NCBI GenBank assembly: GCA_028671895.1
Contig: CM053804.1
Location: 1,741,001 to 1,805,000, forward strand
Length of the DNA: 64,000 bases
DNA from: Oenanthe sinensis
Lineage: Eukaryota > Streptophyta > Magnoliopsida > Apiales > Apiaceae
Direction of reading: 5' to 3'
Shown in pieces: positions 34,701 through 47,526 of the stretch. Made by a program: the position numbers and the translations under genes. The notes below the pieces were generated by a model that was not told the origin of the DNA, did not search any database, and saw only the letters and a list, made by a program, of their open reading frames with translations. Positions within the stretch are counted from its first letter, which is position 1, and each line of letters opens with the position of its first letter.

Positions 34701-37700
34701 TTAATTCGTTGTTTTCATCTGCAAGATAATTCATATATTTTTCCTCTTGAGAACATAATATTTGAAATAATGGGCTTATACTTCTAAACTTTAAGTATTG
34801 CCATCTCAAACCTAACCTTAACCCTATATGTCCCCAATTTATTAAAGCCTTAGAGATCTTCTCGCACCATGCTTGATTTTGATCTTCCATTGCGCGTTCT
34901 CATGCCCGGAACCCCCACGACTGATTGGGAGAAAGAGCGAAAGCGAGAAATATGGATTGTTATCCATCAGAAATCGATAGGAATTCCCCGGGGATTGCCT
35001 TCTAATATATGTTCTGTCTTTCATTATTAACATCCGCTAATAAGAAAAACGAGCAATTGCTAGTCAGCTTTCATTTTTTGAAATAGAATGGTATATCTGA
35101 GAAGGTGAGCTATTACTTTTCATTCTATATTTTGGTCTTTTCTATGACTAGGTTTAGATGATCTTCTTCCCCCGAGTCTTAAAAAAAGAATCCATTCATC
35201 TTTTTGGAAGGCTGCAGTGGAATGAAATATGCTTATAAAAAATGTGTCTAGAACTTATTTGGCTGCCATGATTTGCTATAGTGTTTATGCTGGCAGTGTC
35301 TTATCTGCAAGCTAAATTATGCATAAAAATCAGGTTCTTGCTATTTGGATGATCAGCTGTCACTAAATTCATATTTTTTGGTCTCTAGCTGTATGAACTC
35401 TGAACTGACTGGTGTTAGTATGGTTATCTGTAGGTTGTTGTAACTATTTGGTATCGTGCACCTGAGTTACTTCTTGGATCGAAACACTATACCAGTGCTG
35501 TTGGTATAAACCCCTGGCATCAGATCATCATCATAAAGTTTCAATATTAATAAAATATATTGTTCTTTTGAGTTTTCTTAACCTGCTAAATGGTTTAGTT
35601 TTTCTCTATATTAAATTTAGTGACTGTTTACTGTCAGATATGTGGGCTGTTGGCTGCATATTTGCTGAGCTTCTGACATTGAAGCCACTATTTCAAGGGC
35701 AAGAAGTAAAAGGAACACCAAACCCTTTTCAGGTATTAACAATGAATTTTAAAACAAGATTCCATTTTCTTTTATTGGTAGCAATTTCAAGATGCATCTA
35801 CCACTTGTGCAGCTTGACCAGCTTGACAAAATTTTTAAGGTCCTAGGTATGGAAATTCACCTCTTAGCTTTCTGGTGTTCAATTTGTTACTATATATACA
35901 TATGATTTGTCATGAGCTCGTGATACTAGGTCATCCTACACAAGAAAAGTGGCCTACACTTGTTAATCTTCCACATTGGCAACAAGACGTTCAGCACATT
36001 CAAGGGCATAAGTAGTAGGCTCCAACTTTTTTCCTTTTCTTTTCACTTGGACATTTTATTCCTATGGATATGTATCATCAAACCTTTATCACCTCACGTA
36101 CTAGGAGAATTTGAATCTCTATTAATTTAGTAATTTTTTATTAATCCGTTTTACAGTGACAATCCCGGGCTCTACAGCGTTGTCCATCTCCCACCAAAGA
36201 GTCATGCTTATGACCTACTCTCTAAGATGCTCGAGTGCGTGATACTCCGCTTCTTTTAGAACCTAATGTTTATTGTTGTCATAATATATATAAAAGTTTA
36301 ACTTTTATGCAGAGCCATGCGGAATACAATCAATTTTGTTAAAATGGTTCGACACTGTATATTTATTTCCTTGTACTGATGAGTTAACCTTGGGTTTGAA
36401 TCACGATTTCAATGTTATATGTTTCCCATTTTTTTTGCTTTCAAATCTGTCTTAAATTGTTCATACATACAAACGAACTTTATTATTATTAAATCCCTCA
36501 ATTTGTATTTTAATTGCTGTAGTAATAATATTTACCCTGATAACGATAATTCCAATCAGGTTTTAGTATTATCAAGATCCAGAGTTTATCTACAGAGCAC
36601 GGACTGCTTAATTTAAAAATAAACAGATAGAAGGTAGTTAACTATTTCTGGATCATGCCCAGAAAATAAACTGCACTACAGCAGTCACTCAATAGTCTAG
36701 ATATGCCTTGAATATAGAAGTTTTTTTACTATAACTACTGACTGAACAGTATTGTAATGAAAAAGACATGTTAAAATGATTTTTAAGGAATATCAATGCC
36801 ACTTGTGTATTCAAACTATAGAAGGTATATATTTTGTTTTTTCCATAGTGATATGACAAGCAAGATTTATATGATCCACTTGTAATCAGAAATGTTTTCT
36901 TTATTCTTATTTGCAGATACGATCCTCGAAAACGAATTTCAGCAGCACAAGCACTTGAACATGAGTATGAAGTTTCAAGCCTATATAAATTTGCGTGCAC
37001 ACACACAATTATGTGTTTATTTTTTCCTTTGCCTCTTTCTATCATGAATTCTCAGGCCTTTAAAATTCTCCCTTTCATCCCTAAATTTTTCATTATTTTT
37101 AATTTTAATACAAAGTTGTCTACAAGCTGAGATTTTGTTTTGGTAAACTATGTTGTCTAGGACTTCCTTTTTAGGTTTCCCCAATGAACTTATGCCTGAA
37201 CTTGCAAATTTAGTTTAGATAATTGCATCCATCATCCACAAACTGTTGAAACTTCGAGGTTCTCGCTCAAAATCAATTGGCTGTGAGATAACTAAAGTTG
37301 TATAGTATAGTTTAGGCTTTTGATGGCTTGTGACAACTTTGTACTCGATAACAGAAGGGGTAATTGTATATTTTGTTTCCTAGTATCATATTCACTTTCC
37401 TATTGTCCGATTATGAGATAAATTCTACTTTTTAGGTATTTTCGGGTGGAACCTCTTCCAAGTCGCAAGTAAGTAAATCAGTACCTCATAAATTTTTTAA
37501 CTTAATGTGAGCTGCATAAAAAGAATATTCTGCACAATTATATGGTTTGTCTATAATCTGAAGTTTGCATGATGAAGGGCGGTATATTTCATAATTTTCA
37601 TCAAAAACACATTTCTGCTCATATTTTCCTTATTTTGATTGTAAATGAACGTCATTGTTCAGTGCACTGGTATCAACGCAACCTGGAGACAAGGTGGTTA

Positions 37701-39194
37701 ATTATCCGGTTCGTCCAGTAGACACAACTACGGATTTTGAAGGAACCGCACTTCTTCAGCCTACTCAGCCGGTATGATGAACCTATACAGTTATGAGATA
37801 CCTAAAGTCAATTTAATAGTTGGGCTGGGCTGGCTCATCCTATAGGCGGATGAGCGGTCGCCTTGGGCTCCAATTTTGTAAGGCCTTCAAAATATATTTC
37901 ACTTGCATATATAATCCATAAGTTACTATCATTTAAAAAATATTAAATAGTAAAAAGAATCTATTTTTATATATTCTCCTAAATTCTCAAATTATTTGTG
38001 TAAAAGATATAAATAAGTTATTATTTAGAAATTATATATTTGAATTTTTTTAGATATTTGTATAGTGTTATTGTATTCATTATCCTTAATTTTCTATTGC
38101 ACTTGTTAATTCTCTTCTTTATTTAGTTTTATTTGAATAAATAATATTATTTTTACACACTTTTTTGTCTTAACTTGACATATTTTTTTGTTTATGTAGT
38201 ATCTGTATGTTAAGATATAGCAAGGTATGAATGATTCATAAGAATTAACAAAAATCGTGAATTTAAGATTATTTCTGAATACAAATATCAATATTTATCC
38301 CACTTTAATAACTTTATCATTAAATTTGATAAATAAAATAAAAATATGTATATGTAATACATATAATCTTATATACTTTATTAATATAAACAGACAAGAC
38401 TTTTGTCTTGAACATACATATTACTTGAATTATTAGAAAAGCGTAATAATTTTGATTTTTGCATCACAAAAATCAAATATGTGTGTGTGTGTGTGTGTGT
38501 GTCATATTTAATATTTTAATTGAATAGGCCACGAATTATTTTGGGCCGGCTCAGAGTTGCGGCATGCTAGTGAAATTTCAATAATAAATTTGAAGACATA
38601 CCTTTGTAATGGTATTAACATGAAGTGGGAGCTTTTGTGGAATAAAAAATAACTTGCAGATTATAGAATTATGTTGTCTCCATATATTGGGTAATTGTGG
38701 TTTTTGATGTACGAGTAGTTAAGCTCAATTTAGTAGATAGATGTAACTTTTCGGGATTAGATATGGAAGTATATCAGGAAATAGTAAGTATATTCACCAC
38801 TGTTCTTGTTAATTAATCAGGCTTCATCTGGGAATGCTGTAACTGGAGGTATCCCTGGTCAGCATGTAATGCCAAATAGATCGCTTCCTCGCCCGATGCA
38901 TATAGCTGGCATGCAAAGGATGCAACCTCAAGGTATTGCGGGTTATAACGTTGCTTCACAGGCCGGTATGGGTGGTGCAATGAATCCAGGTGGTATACCT
39001 ATGCAGCGGGGTGTTGCTCAGGCTCATCAACAACAACAGGTTTTTCTTAGTTTAGAAAAAAATTATGTGGTTGGTTCTGTTGTGAATTATTTATTTCTTT
39101 TTTAATGTTATTTGCTGCATGTAAATAGCTGAGAAGGAAAGACCCAGCTATGGGAATGAGTGGATACCCTCCACAACAGAAGAGGCGCTTCTGA
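31799..39194 (+). CDS. CDKE1: Cyclin-dependent kinase E / CDK8 (Mediator kinase module)
   Basis: Fifteen coding exons are inferred: 31799-32020, 32898-33008, 33815-33918, 34004-34046, 34182-34280, 35434-35503, 35638-35732, 35813-35846, 35930-36014, 36157-36234, 36917-36964, 37436-37468, 37663-37771, 38821-39039 and 39129-39194. They join in frame to 471 aa, matching the plant CDKE size (about 470). Kinase motifs are Gly loop IGEGTYGLVF, Lys in IAIKKFK, the CDKE helix SPTAIREIM, catalytic loop HRDLKPSN, DFGLAR, the activation segment TIWYRAPELLLGSKHYTSA, then DMWAVGCIFAELL and HPTQEKWPTL. A Gln/Met/Gly-rich tail ends in PPQQKRRF. CDKE (HUA ENHANCER 3 in Arabidopsis) pairs with C-type cyclin, MED12 and MED13 in the nucleus to modulate RNA polymerase II transcription. 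All reading frames are intact and every intron has GT/AG borders. Confidence 0.95.
34561..35060 (-). other. Anomalous block in CDKE intron 5
   Basis: Intron 5 (34281-35433) contains a stretch richer in G+C than the rest of the intron, with two overlapping open frames on the minus strand (34561-34890, start MEDQNQAWCEKISKAL; 34842-35033). I do not recognise either. Words such as CCCGGAACCCCCACGACTG and GGAATTCCCCGGGGATTGCC look foreign to the intron. It could be an organelle-derived insertion or a retro-copied gene piece; neither is shown. Confidence 0.35.
37830..38560. repeat. Repeat-derived insertion in CDKE intron 13
   Basis: A stretch bounded by GGGCTGGGCTGGCTCATCC and TTGGGCCGGCTCAGAGTTGC, AT-rich inside, with a (TG)n microsatellite at 38479-38502. 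The bounding words are partly complementary. It resembles the decayed piece at 20520-20835. No coding capacity. Confidence 0.35.
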
Positions 39195-41710
39195 GGCAAT
39201 TATGGACAAGTGTTTCAAAAGAATCGATTCATGTAACTTGTAAGGTAATTATATCCTATATATAATTAGCGTAAGAGACTTAATATCATATATGGAATGG
39301 TGTGATCGTAACCAGGTCCCATGGAGCTATAAATTTCTAATAAAGAAGTGTCATATAAATACACCACTTTTGTTTATTACAAGTTAATATGAATATATAA
39401 TATTATTAATTTTTTATAAATGTGCTTGCATCTTAAAACACAAATATAAGCAACTAATTAATATATTTAGGAGCCGTTTTGTTTGTCTAAGAGCATCTCC
39501 AAGAGTCTCCTAGTAAACTCTTAAATATAATATATAAAATAATATGCTCATAGTAAGTTATCACATTTTTAAGAGTGTCAGCTCCAACAATGCTCTTTAT
39601 AATCACTCTCTATTTAATATTTTATTTATATTTCAAGGGAAAAGTGGGGGAAGAATTGGAGGGAATGAATATTTTATTAATAAATATAACTTAAGAGCCA
39701 TGTACAAGCTCTTAAAATTGAGGAGAGAGAGTAGACTCTTAACTTTTTAATGAGCCTCTTGGAGCTCCAATTTATGAATGGCTCTTTATTTTAGGAACCT
39801 ATATAAAGAGCCTAAATATAAATGAATAATAGAAAATATTAAAATAATGATAATATTGGAAGCAATCCGTGCATTACACGGGATACAAGCTAGTACTACC
39901 TGGAAGCTGCGTATGTACATCTATGGTCTTAGCTTAACAGGTAGTGGTTAACTGGTTACTTGAGATGCAAATTTCTGCGCATATATATTCATATGGTATG
40001 CAATTAATTGTGTAAGCCAATCAGTTAGGTCCAAATAAAGTAACTAGAATTTTGCAGAGAATTTTCTAACCTAGGATGAAAATTGACCACATTTTTGTTT
40101 CAGTAAGCTTCCCCTACTACTGCCTTGATATGATAATATGTAGTCGGTGAAAGCAAACAACCAACTCCTGAAACTTACTCCTAAACTTCAACTACATCAC
40201 TGCAAACATAACCTCGGCCACCAATGCCTCTAAATGAAGATAAATAATAGACAGCCAATTATTTAAAATTAAACAAAAAACTACTTCTGCCATAAAGCAT
40301 ATTGTTATCAACTTGTTTGTGACGTTTCAACAACCTAAATTTGCATTAATGTTTTCTTCCAACTTAGTTGGCAATATTATCATATTTATTATTGGATTAT
40401 TTATAGTATGTCTACTTTTGCCAGGCCTAGATTTATCGGAATTTTTGATGTACAGAATTTGCATTTACTTGGTTCAGCTCCAAAATTTGGCGCAAACATG
40501 GTGATGTGGTGATGTGTCTCCACATAATTATGTTGTATAAAGGCATTCAAGTCCTTTTATTTATGTTGAGAGGCCTGATAATCTAACCAAGTCTAGTTTC
40601 AGTGTTGGTAGTGCCAACCACAACTACGACAGATCTAACATTGGAATTGCAATCGCCAGCAATACTGTCAGTGATAAATGTGTATAATATAATCAATCAT
40701 TGTAAAGTTGTAATGATATTTTATCTTTCCATTTGGGCCAATCTAGTGTTATAATCGGGGTTCTAAAATGGATTATGTGGGGGCGGATTGGTTCCCTTTC
40801 CGATTTGATTCTGATAAATTCAGACAAAAATTGGCATGTTGAAAATTTGGGTCAAATTGATCCAAGTTTGGATTATGTGAAAAAACTGGGTTGAATTTTG
40901 TAAAGACCCTAAATTAAGAAAAGTAAGAGCTTTATACTATTGATTGTAAGCTTAGATAGTTTGTAATAGTTTATGATAAAGTGGGGAAATGAGTATCCCA
41001 CTAAAAATATTTGCTTTTAATGAGAAAGGAAATTACATACTTAAATGTGAAATGCATATTGCATATTCTATCAATCTCGGTACAAATTATTAGATAATTA
41101 TAATTTTTTTGGCTAAGCAAATAATTATAAATAATTAACTCATTTCCTCTTACAAAAAAGCATGTATTTTATCATTGTTTTATTTTGTAGTACGTTCCTG
41201 TTAATATGATCGCAGTCATGCAGGTTTGATCTGATTTTCAAGAGTATTAAAGCATACAACTAACAATGCTAACTTGAGGCAAAAAAAAAAACAATGCCAA
41301 CTCATTCATTATTTCATTCATTCTTATTTTTATTTTGATGACTAGAGCAATGTCCAAAACTACATGCAAAACTGAATAACTGATACAACTTCTATCAAGG
41401 AAAGCCATGTCGATTTCTTCATTAAAGTTTTAAAGTTAAGAGCAAAACTAATGAATAAGCAATTGGCATGCACGTAATGAAAGAATGAAGGGGCCAGGTA
41501 GAAGAATTTATAAACAAAATTACAACTTCCCGGTTCTGGAAGCAATGGACCCAATACCAGGCTCTTACTGTGAATGATGATGATGACAGCTATATCAAAA
41601 TGGTATAAAATCCTGAATTCTATATGCTCTAAAGATTTCCGCAATATCACCAACTTCCAAATGCTAATTGTTGATTCAGCAACATTGTTAAATGGATCTT
41701 TCGTATATGA
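39195..41710. other. CDKE 3' flank to PPD 3' end, no gene
   Basis: CDKE and the PsbP-domain gene converge here. AATAAAG-like words at about 39340 could serve CDKE polyadenylation. At 39488-39830 lies a probable MITE: AGAGCATCTCCAAGAGTCTC near the left and, on the other strand, AGAGCCATTCATAAATTGGA and GCTCCAAGAGGCTC near the right. Nothing else could be assigned. Confidence 0.45.
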
Positions 41711-44700
41711 TTACAAAATAGATAGTGATACAGCTGCTGATCGAAGCTTCACACCATCGTCTTCCCACTTAGACTGTGGAGCAGCTGCTCCAGCAATAAA
41801 TACCTACATTATATAACAAATTTCAATTCATTTTCCTGGGTATATGACTCAAGTGGCAAAAGATAATCTCAGATGGAGAGTTTTCAGCTAGACTGCTACA
41901 GTTCAAGCCTTGCTGATATGAATAAGAATTTTGCAGCAATTATTGACATGATACAATAGAGAGACCTGACACAGTACCTTTCCCCTGTTAACAGCAGTCA
42001 CCACTGCAAAATGCTCTCCATCTCTACCGAATTCATAGTAGTAATAATTTCTAGAAGCAATAAATTAACAGTTAGAAAATCAGTATACATGATGTCAATA
42101 AATATTTAGATGTGGCCAAGGATGTGCAGCTGTTACCAAGACCAAAATGTACAGCTAGATGGGCGGTAGCAAAAGTTTTACATTTATTGTATTAAATTTA
42201 AGGAAAAAATAGGAAAACATATTATTAATCATTTTTCTTCGACAAAACGGATACGAAAGTAGTTCTCCTCATTTTCTTGACAATAATGATAGAAGATAAA
42301 ATATCATATAACAGTATGACCCAGCAAAGGGTGTTTGTTGATGATGATATTACCTGAAACCTTCATCTTCCTTAATTTTTATTGTCCGAGCAGAGTAGAG
42401 AGTTGCACCACCTGGTAAAACTGCTTGTTAGGATCAGGAATGCAACAAAACTGGAGAAACTTATGGTTAGGGGTATTGACATCTGATATGGAATAAGAAA
42501 TATAATTTCTTTTTAAAATAAATTTTCTGGGATTTTTTAAGTTTCCTATATCTAAATCCTCGAACATATATGTGCAATATATTTTATTTATAAAAGAAAA
42601 TGGACAGAAGTCACCTAAATGTAAAGGAAGGAGAGAAACATAAAATATTTTGTGAAGTGAAATGAAATTTAAGCATGAGGCTTATGCTGAAACTCTGACC
42701 AAACAGCCTAATATGTCATTCTATTATTTTGAACATAGAAAGGAGTTGAGACCAGATGCAATGCTATAGCGTCCTTGGAGGGCAACAGTATAACAACTTA
42801 TCAGTTTCAGGCCTACAAGAGGAAACAAACTTAGTGGTGGTCTGCCTGTGTGGCATGGATAGATAACAAATGAATAAGAATATTATTTATTTTTTTAACA
42901 CTAACTAGATTTTATTCTTTTGAGGGGCCCATTTATATTTTTCATTTTTTGATATAAATTCCAATTACAAATCTCTTTTCTAAAAACAAGTAAGGACATT
43001 TTATATCTACTGTATGTATTAATATTTTTTAATGAGGTGACAGACTATGTCCACTTGCAGGAGAGCCAGCTCTGCCACTAGGTAATAAGCTGATGGAATA
43101 AAGAAAAAAAACTGTTGCCTAGATAACCTAGAAAGAGTAGCAACAGAATCAATAATGAACCTGGAACAAATAACTTTGCTGCACTCTTCAATGAACCTAA
43201 ATCAGTAATGTCTTTGGCCTGTACAAAGTAGAAATAACATCAATACATCATCATTAGTACTCTGTCATTTTAATGATCCACAAGGTAGAAACAAAATTCT
43301 AGTGCTCCGTTATTAGGTGGGGATATAATGAAATTTGTACTATTTTTACTTTTTATTCCTCTCTCTATTGCATTGATTTAAATTTAAAACAGAGCTCAAT
43401 TCCAAAAACCTGTAGATAAAGGATTCATTCCTACTTCCATTCGTTTTCTTTACAAACATAATCATAGAAATTTGCACTCATTTCTTTTCCATTATTCCCT
43501 CGTATATACTATCTTTCACTTATAATTTTATTCACAGTTATTAAGAGTGACCATGAACATTGCCTAGATAGTGTAAAGAACAGTCATTCTATTGATAAAA
43601 TTTCCTTAAGAACAAATTTTCTATCTGATCTGCCAAATGACTTATCTTTTACAAGATGAATGATCTTCGGAACACTAGAAAATTATTAACCTATGTAATC
43701 ATTATCACAATGATCTTCGGAACACTTCCACTTGTTTGTTTATTTTTGTTTTGCATTATTATGATCTTTCTGAAATGCCTTTAGCAAAACTTTGTCCTTC
43801 AGTTCTGATTTATTTTGGCGAGATGGAATCTGCAGAACCACTAATTTATCTTGGTCACAAATTAGTTATGCAGATTTTATCATACCAAAATAAATCAGAA
43901 ATTTGGTAACAAAGTTTTTAACTTGAAATATATGTCAATTGTCAAGTATATATCAATATGATAACATTTCTAACTTGAGAATCACGTACGATGTTGCATT
44001 AATTTTTTGATTGGAAAAATTTACTAATCAAATAGGTACGAAGTGAGGAACCCCTAACATCTGGCTAGAACAATGATTCTACAGAGTTGGTTAATCTTTT
44101 AAAACTAGAGTTAGCTTCTTCGCAAATATTAATAAGCTTCATGAATGTCATTACGCACCTCTAAAAATGTGATCTTGAGTGAATTTGATGTGCGGAGGAC
44201 GACACTTACTACTTCAGATCTGTACAAGTCGAAACATGTATAATATGTATATTAATGTAAAGAGATGCTTAATTAGTAGTTACAGTCTGTTTATTGATAT
44301 AGTTTTCTTCTCTCCAAGGAAATCAGATATTTTAAAATGCAATAAGAGCCAACCAAAAGAGGATTGGAGGAACCAGAAATGAAATATAAACAGTACTAAA
44401 AATGCACTCTAATTATCATCTTATCAAGAAAGAAATATCTAAATGGATTTGCAATAAAAGTTTTACCCATCGGGAGATGCAAACCGTGCTGCAAAGACTT
44501 TTGGCTTAGCCTTGTCTCCATAAAGGGATAATCCAGCACTGTAATCCTACAAAAGTTAATACAACATTTTCTGATTACATGTATTAATGTCTATAAAATT
44601 GTGAAGAAACTGAATCTATATTAGGTAGCGAACAAGCTATTAATGTTTGTACATGAATTAGCATGAGGTGGAACTTAGCAATCTATCAAGGGAGTTACTC

Positions 44701-45958
44701 TATTCAGCCTATTCTGCAGATAAACGGATGCTTGGAAGTTGGAAGTCGATATCATGAAATTTGTATAAAAATATGATTAAACTTCTTATCAGGCTTATGC
44801 TATAAATTGTTGGTTAAAGGACTCTTAGAATGCAGAGGCCAAGTTGGTTCAGTCCAGTAAAACCAAAGACCACGCACCAACTCAAACCAGGCAAGTAGGT
44901 CGAGGTGATATCTTGAAATTCAGCTTCAGGAGAATTATAAATTACATTTGCTTCAAAATTTTATCTTTTCGATAAGAGTTTTTATGAAAAATTGACTTTC
45001 TGCGCAAATAAGTTAAAAGATTGTAGCTTTTAAATCGGTAAAAAAAAAAAAGCATTATTCATTCTGAGTTTCAAGACGAGTATAAAGACACTTCTTAGAG
45101 CAAGTCCAATGCTATTGTGATATTTTAACTAAAATTCATGTAAAAAAAATATTTACCCTTCTTTTTACTATTATGAAATGAATTGGTGAAGATCGCCATA
45201 GCCATCTCTGGTTCTACTTTCATTCAAATATAGCTCTGCATTGGGGTCGATCATTTTGTAAACTTAGTTCTATATTTTAGCTACGCATTTAACGATAGTT
45301 ATGCATCGAACTTTCTCCCAAGACAATAACTGATACCAAATATGAATCAACCCCAGCTACTTGGCTAGTCTTTCTCAACTCTACATAAACATAGCATAAT
45401 AAAACATTCTGAACTTCAATAAAAATATACACTTAAGCTCAAAAATACAAAATTTATATAAAAACTTGCATTTCAAGCCATAAACTCATAACCAGTCACA
45501 CATTGTCACCCATAAACAATACAACTATTACTTTATCAATAAACCATTAAAAGGGGTTAATTTCAAGTAAAAAAGATACATAAACAACTCATAAAACATA
45601 TCACGTATATATAACATGTAGTATTATATACCTCAGGCTCAGTGAAGTCCTTAAAATCAGGGGGTACCCTAATAGTAAACCCATCACCAAAAAACTGAAA
45701 CCAAGACTTAGTGTTAGCAATGCCAGATAAAATTGACTTAGAAGAGGCTGTTGATGTTTGAGCATAAGCTATAGGGGGTATTAATAATGATGGGTTAAAG
45801 CTTAAACCCAAGAAAGATATTGAAGAAAAAGAGGTGAGAAACAAGTGTCTTCTAGAGAAAGTCGCATTGGGGTTGAGCAAAAAGATTGGTTTTTTATCAA
45901 GAAAAGGTGGTTTTGTTGGTGGGTTTGAAGAGGATGAGAAGATTGTGGACATGGCCAT
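41711..45958 (-). CDS. PsbP-domain thylakoid lumen protein, PPD5/PPD6-like
   Basis: Seven exons on the minus strand are inferred: 45632-45958, 44467-44546, 44159-44219, 43161-43218, 42354-42411, 41978-42050 and 41711-41803. They join in frame to 249 aa. Residues 1-70 are a bipartite chloroplast/lumen signal: Ser/Pro-rich transit part, then FSRRHLFLTSF with a twin Arg, a hydrophobic stretch and an Ala-x-Ala site (IAYAQ). The twin Arg suggests import into the lumen by the Tat route. The mature PsbP-like domain shows FGDGFTIRVPPDFKDF, AGLSLYGDKAKPKVFAARF, SNSLKITFLEAKDITDLGSL, NYYYYEFGRDGEH and SAAVSLSIL. These features match the lumenal PPD5/PPD6 group; I cannot separate the two by eye. PPD proteins are auxiliary to thylakoid electron-transfer complexes; no precise activity is claimed. 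The reading frame is intact. Confidence 0.92.
45098..45252. mobile_element. Small MITE in PPD intron 1
   Basis: GAGCAAGTCCAATGCTAT at the left has an imperfect inverted partner at the right (GACCCCAATGCAGAGCTAT on the minus strand). GAGCAAGTCCAATG is a very common MITE end in plants (hAT or Harbinger type). Target duplication not resolved. Confidence 0.45.
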
Positions 45959-47526
45959 GATATATAAACAATAGATACATACATGACATTTTGTTTGTAA
46001 GAGTAGTAGATGATGATAATGTAGGACATTTCTTTTCTATGTTCCTATATCCAAAGCTTTCAAAAACAAATATTTTTTTTGATTAAATTTATTAATTTTA
46101 TAAAAATTTATATTTCTTCGACTTTTTTTTTGAAACAATATTTATTCGACTGGATTTCATTTTTTTTAAATCAAATATAAATTTATATTCAATTAAAAAG
46201 TATTGACTCAAGTGCTCAAGTAATTAGTTTAATTATAAGTGTTTTTGTGTCGTGAAATATTGATATTTGCAACCTTTAAAAAATGTATACACGTGAATAT
46301 CCATTTTTAAAGTGCGTATCTTGCTAGTATAATTGATCAAATTTCTTAAAACTGGTATTCTGGTTAGTTGTTTATAAAAAAAACGATATTTATGTCCTTC
46401 GTCCGAATATATTTGAGAAAAGATCATGTATATCATAATTTGAGTAGAAAATGTCATAAATTGCACAACCCGGAACAATGGTCTTAAATAGCATTTCAAA
46501 ACGCTACATAGTGTGGCGTGCTGGAAAAGGAATGAAAACACTACTTTATGTAGCGTTTTGCACTTTTTTTAATTTTTTTCAGCGAAAAACACTACTTTAT
46601 CTTGGGTTCTGGACTATCTTGGGTTCTGTGCTCAAAACGTAACTTAAAATAGCGTCTTGGGAATAATTTTTTTTTAAAACGCTACACGATATAGCGTTTT
46701 AAAGTACTATTTAGGACTATTTTTTTGGTTGTGTCATTTAAAGCATTTTCTCCCCAAATTATGACATATAGGACCAACACCCGATATATTTGAGTATAAA
46801 ATATGTATGTAATTAACCCATGGTTCAATTCCTTATGCTGAGAAATTGTATCTTAAATAGTATGTATAACCGGGTTTTCTAGATGTGTTGTTAGAATTTT
46901 GATTCACGCCTACTTATGTGTATTAAAAGAAGGTAGTATAAATTTTTGTATACATACATATATATCACAAAAATATACAGGAAAGAAGAAACAGTAGAGT
47001 AGAAGAGAACATGCTAGCTAGACTTTCAAGATTTCACCAATTTCAAGGTCCCTAAAGCAGGTTTGTTCATAAACTAGGACACTTAATTACTTTTTCATTT
47101 CTATTATTTCTTGACAATTCTTATACTTGGGTCTCAAAGAATCTGTCTTTATATATAGATTGTATAGAATTATACTGTTTTATAAGCATACATTAGATAA
47201 AGTTTGTGACTTTATGTATGATATGTTGTTGCATAAGCTTTGTACTTAAATTTATGGACTGTTATAATGTTATTAATTATCAAAATTAGGTTTTCTTGAT
47301 ATTTTGGTAAAGTTCTTGATTTGGGTAGAAATGATAAAGTTGTTAGCTTTGCTGTAAAATTTAGCTCACATTTATATATAGTTATGTTTACTTACGAATC
47401 GTTTTAGTGTACAAACTCTATATCACAGTCTCGGTAATAGAAATCACGAAGTTGTAGGCTAAGGGTGTGATTTTGATATTTGGTTTTTGATTTGAGCAGA
47501 ATTGAGGTATAACGAAATATTTGGAT
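45959..47526. promoter_or_regulatory. Intergenic region between two divergent genes
   Basis: 1.57 kb between the start codons of the PPD gene (minus) and the small gene (plus); it holds both promoters and the MITE at 46418. A probable 5' UTR intron of the plus gene runs from about 47060 (AAAGCAG, then GTTTGTTC) to TTTGAGCAG at about 47499. Confidence 0.45.
46418..46783. mobile_element. Mutator-like MITE with 11-bp direct flanks
   Basis: Flanked by identical ATATATTTGAG at 46407-46417 and 46784-46794. Inverted ends share TATATCATAATTTGAG-AGAAAATG against TATGTCATAATTTGGG-AGAAAATG, then CACAACC. Inside, AAAACGCTACA and its complement TGTAGCGTTTT recur four or more times. There is no coding region. 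It lies between the divergent PPD and 47527 genes. Confidence 0.7.

Noticed and set aside
36689..37045. 118-codon minus-strand frame
   Set aside because: Antisense to CDKE intron 10 and exon 11; no family resemblance.
41360..41710. Extra 3' exon for the PPD gene
   Set aside because: The PsbP domain ends in SLSIL followed by a stop at 41711; nothing further is needed.
46233..46541. 102-codon minus-strand frame
   Set aside because: Overlaps the edge of the MITE at 46418 and AT-rich flank; no homology pattern.
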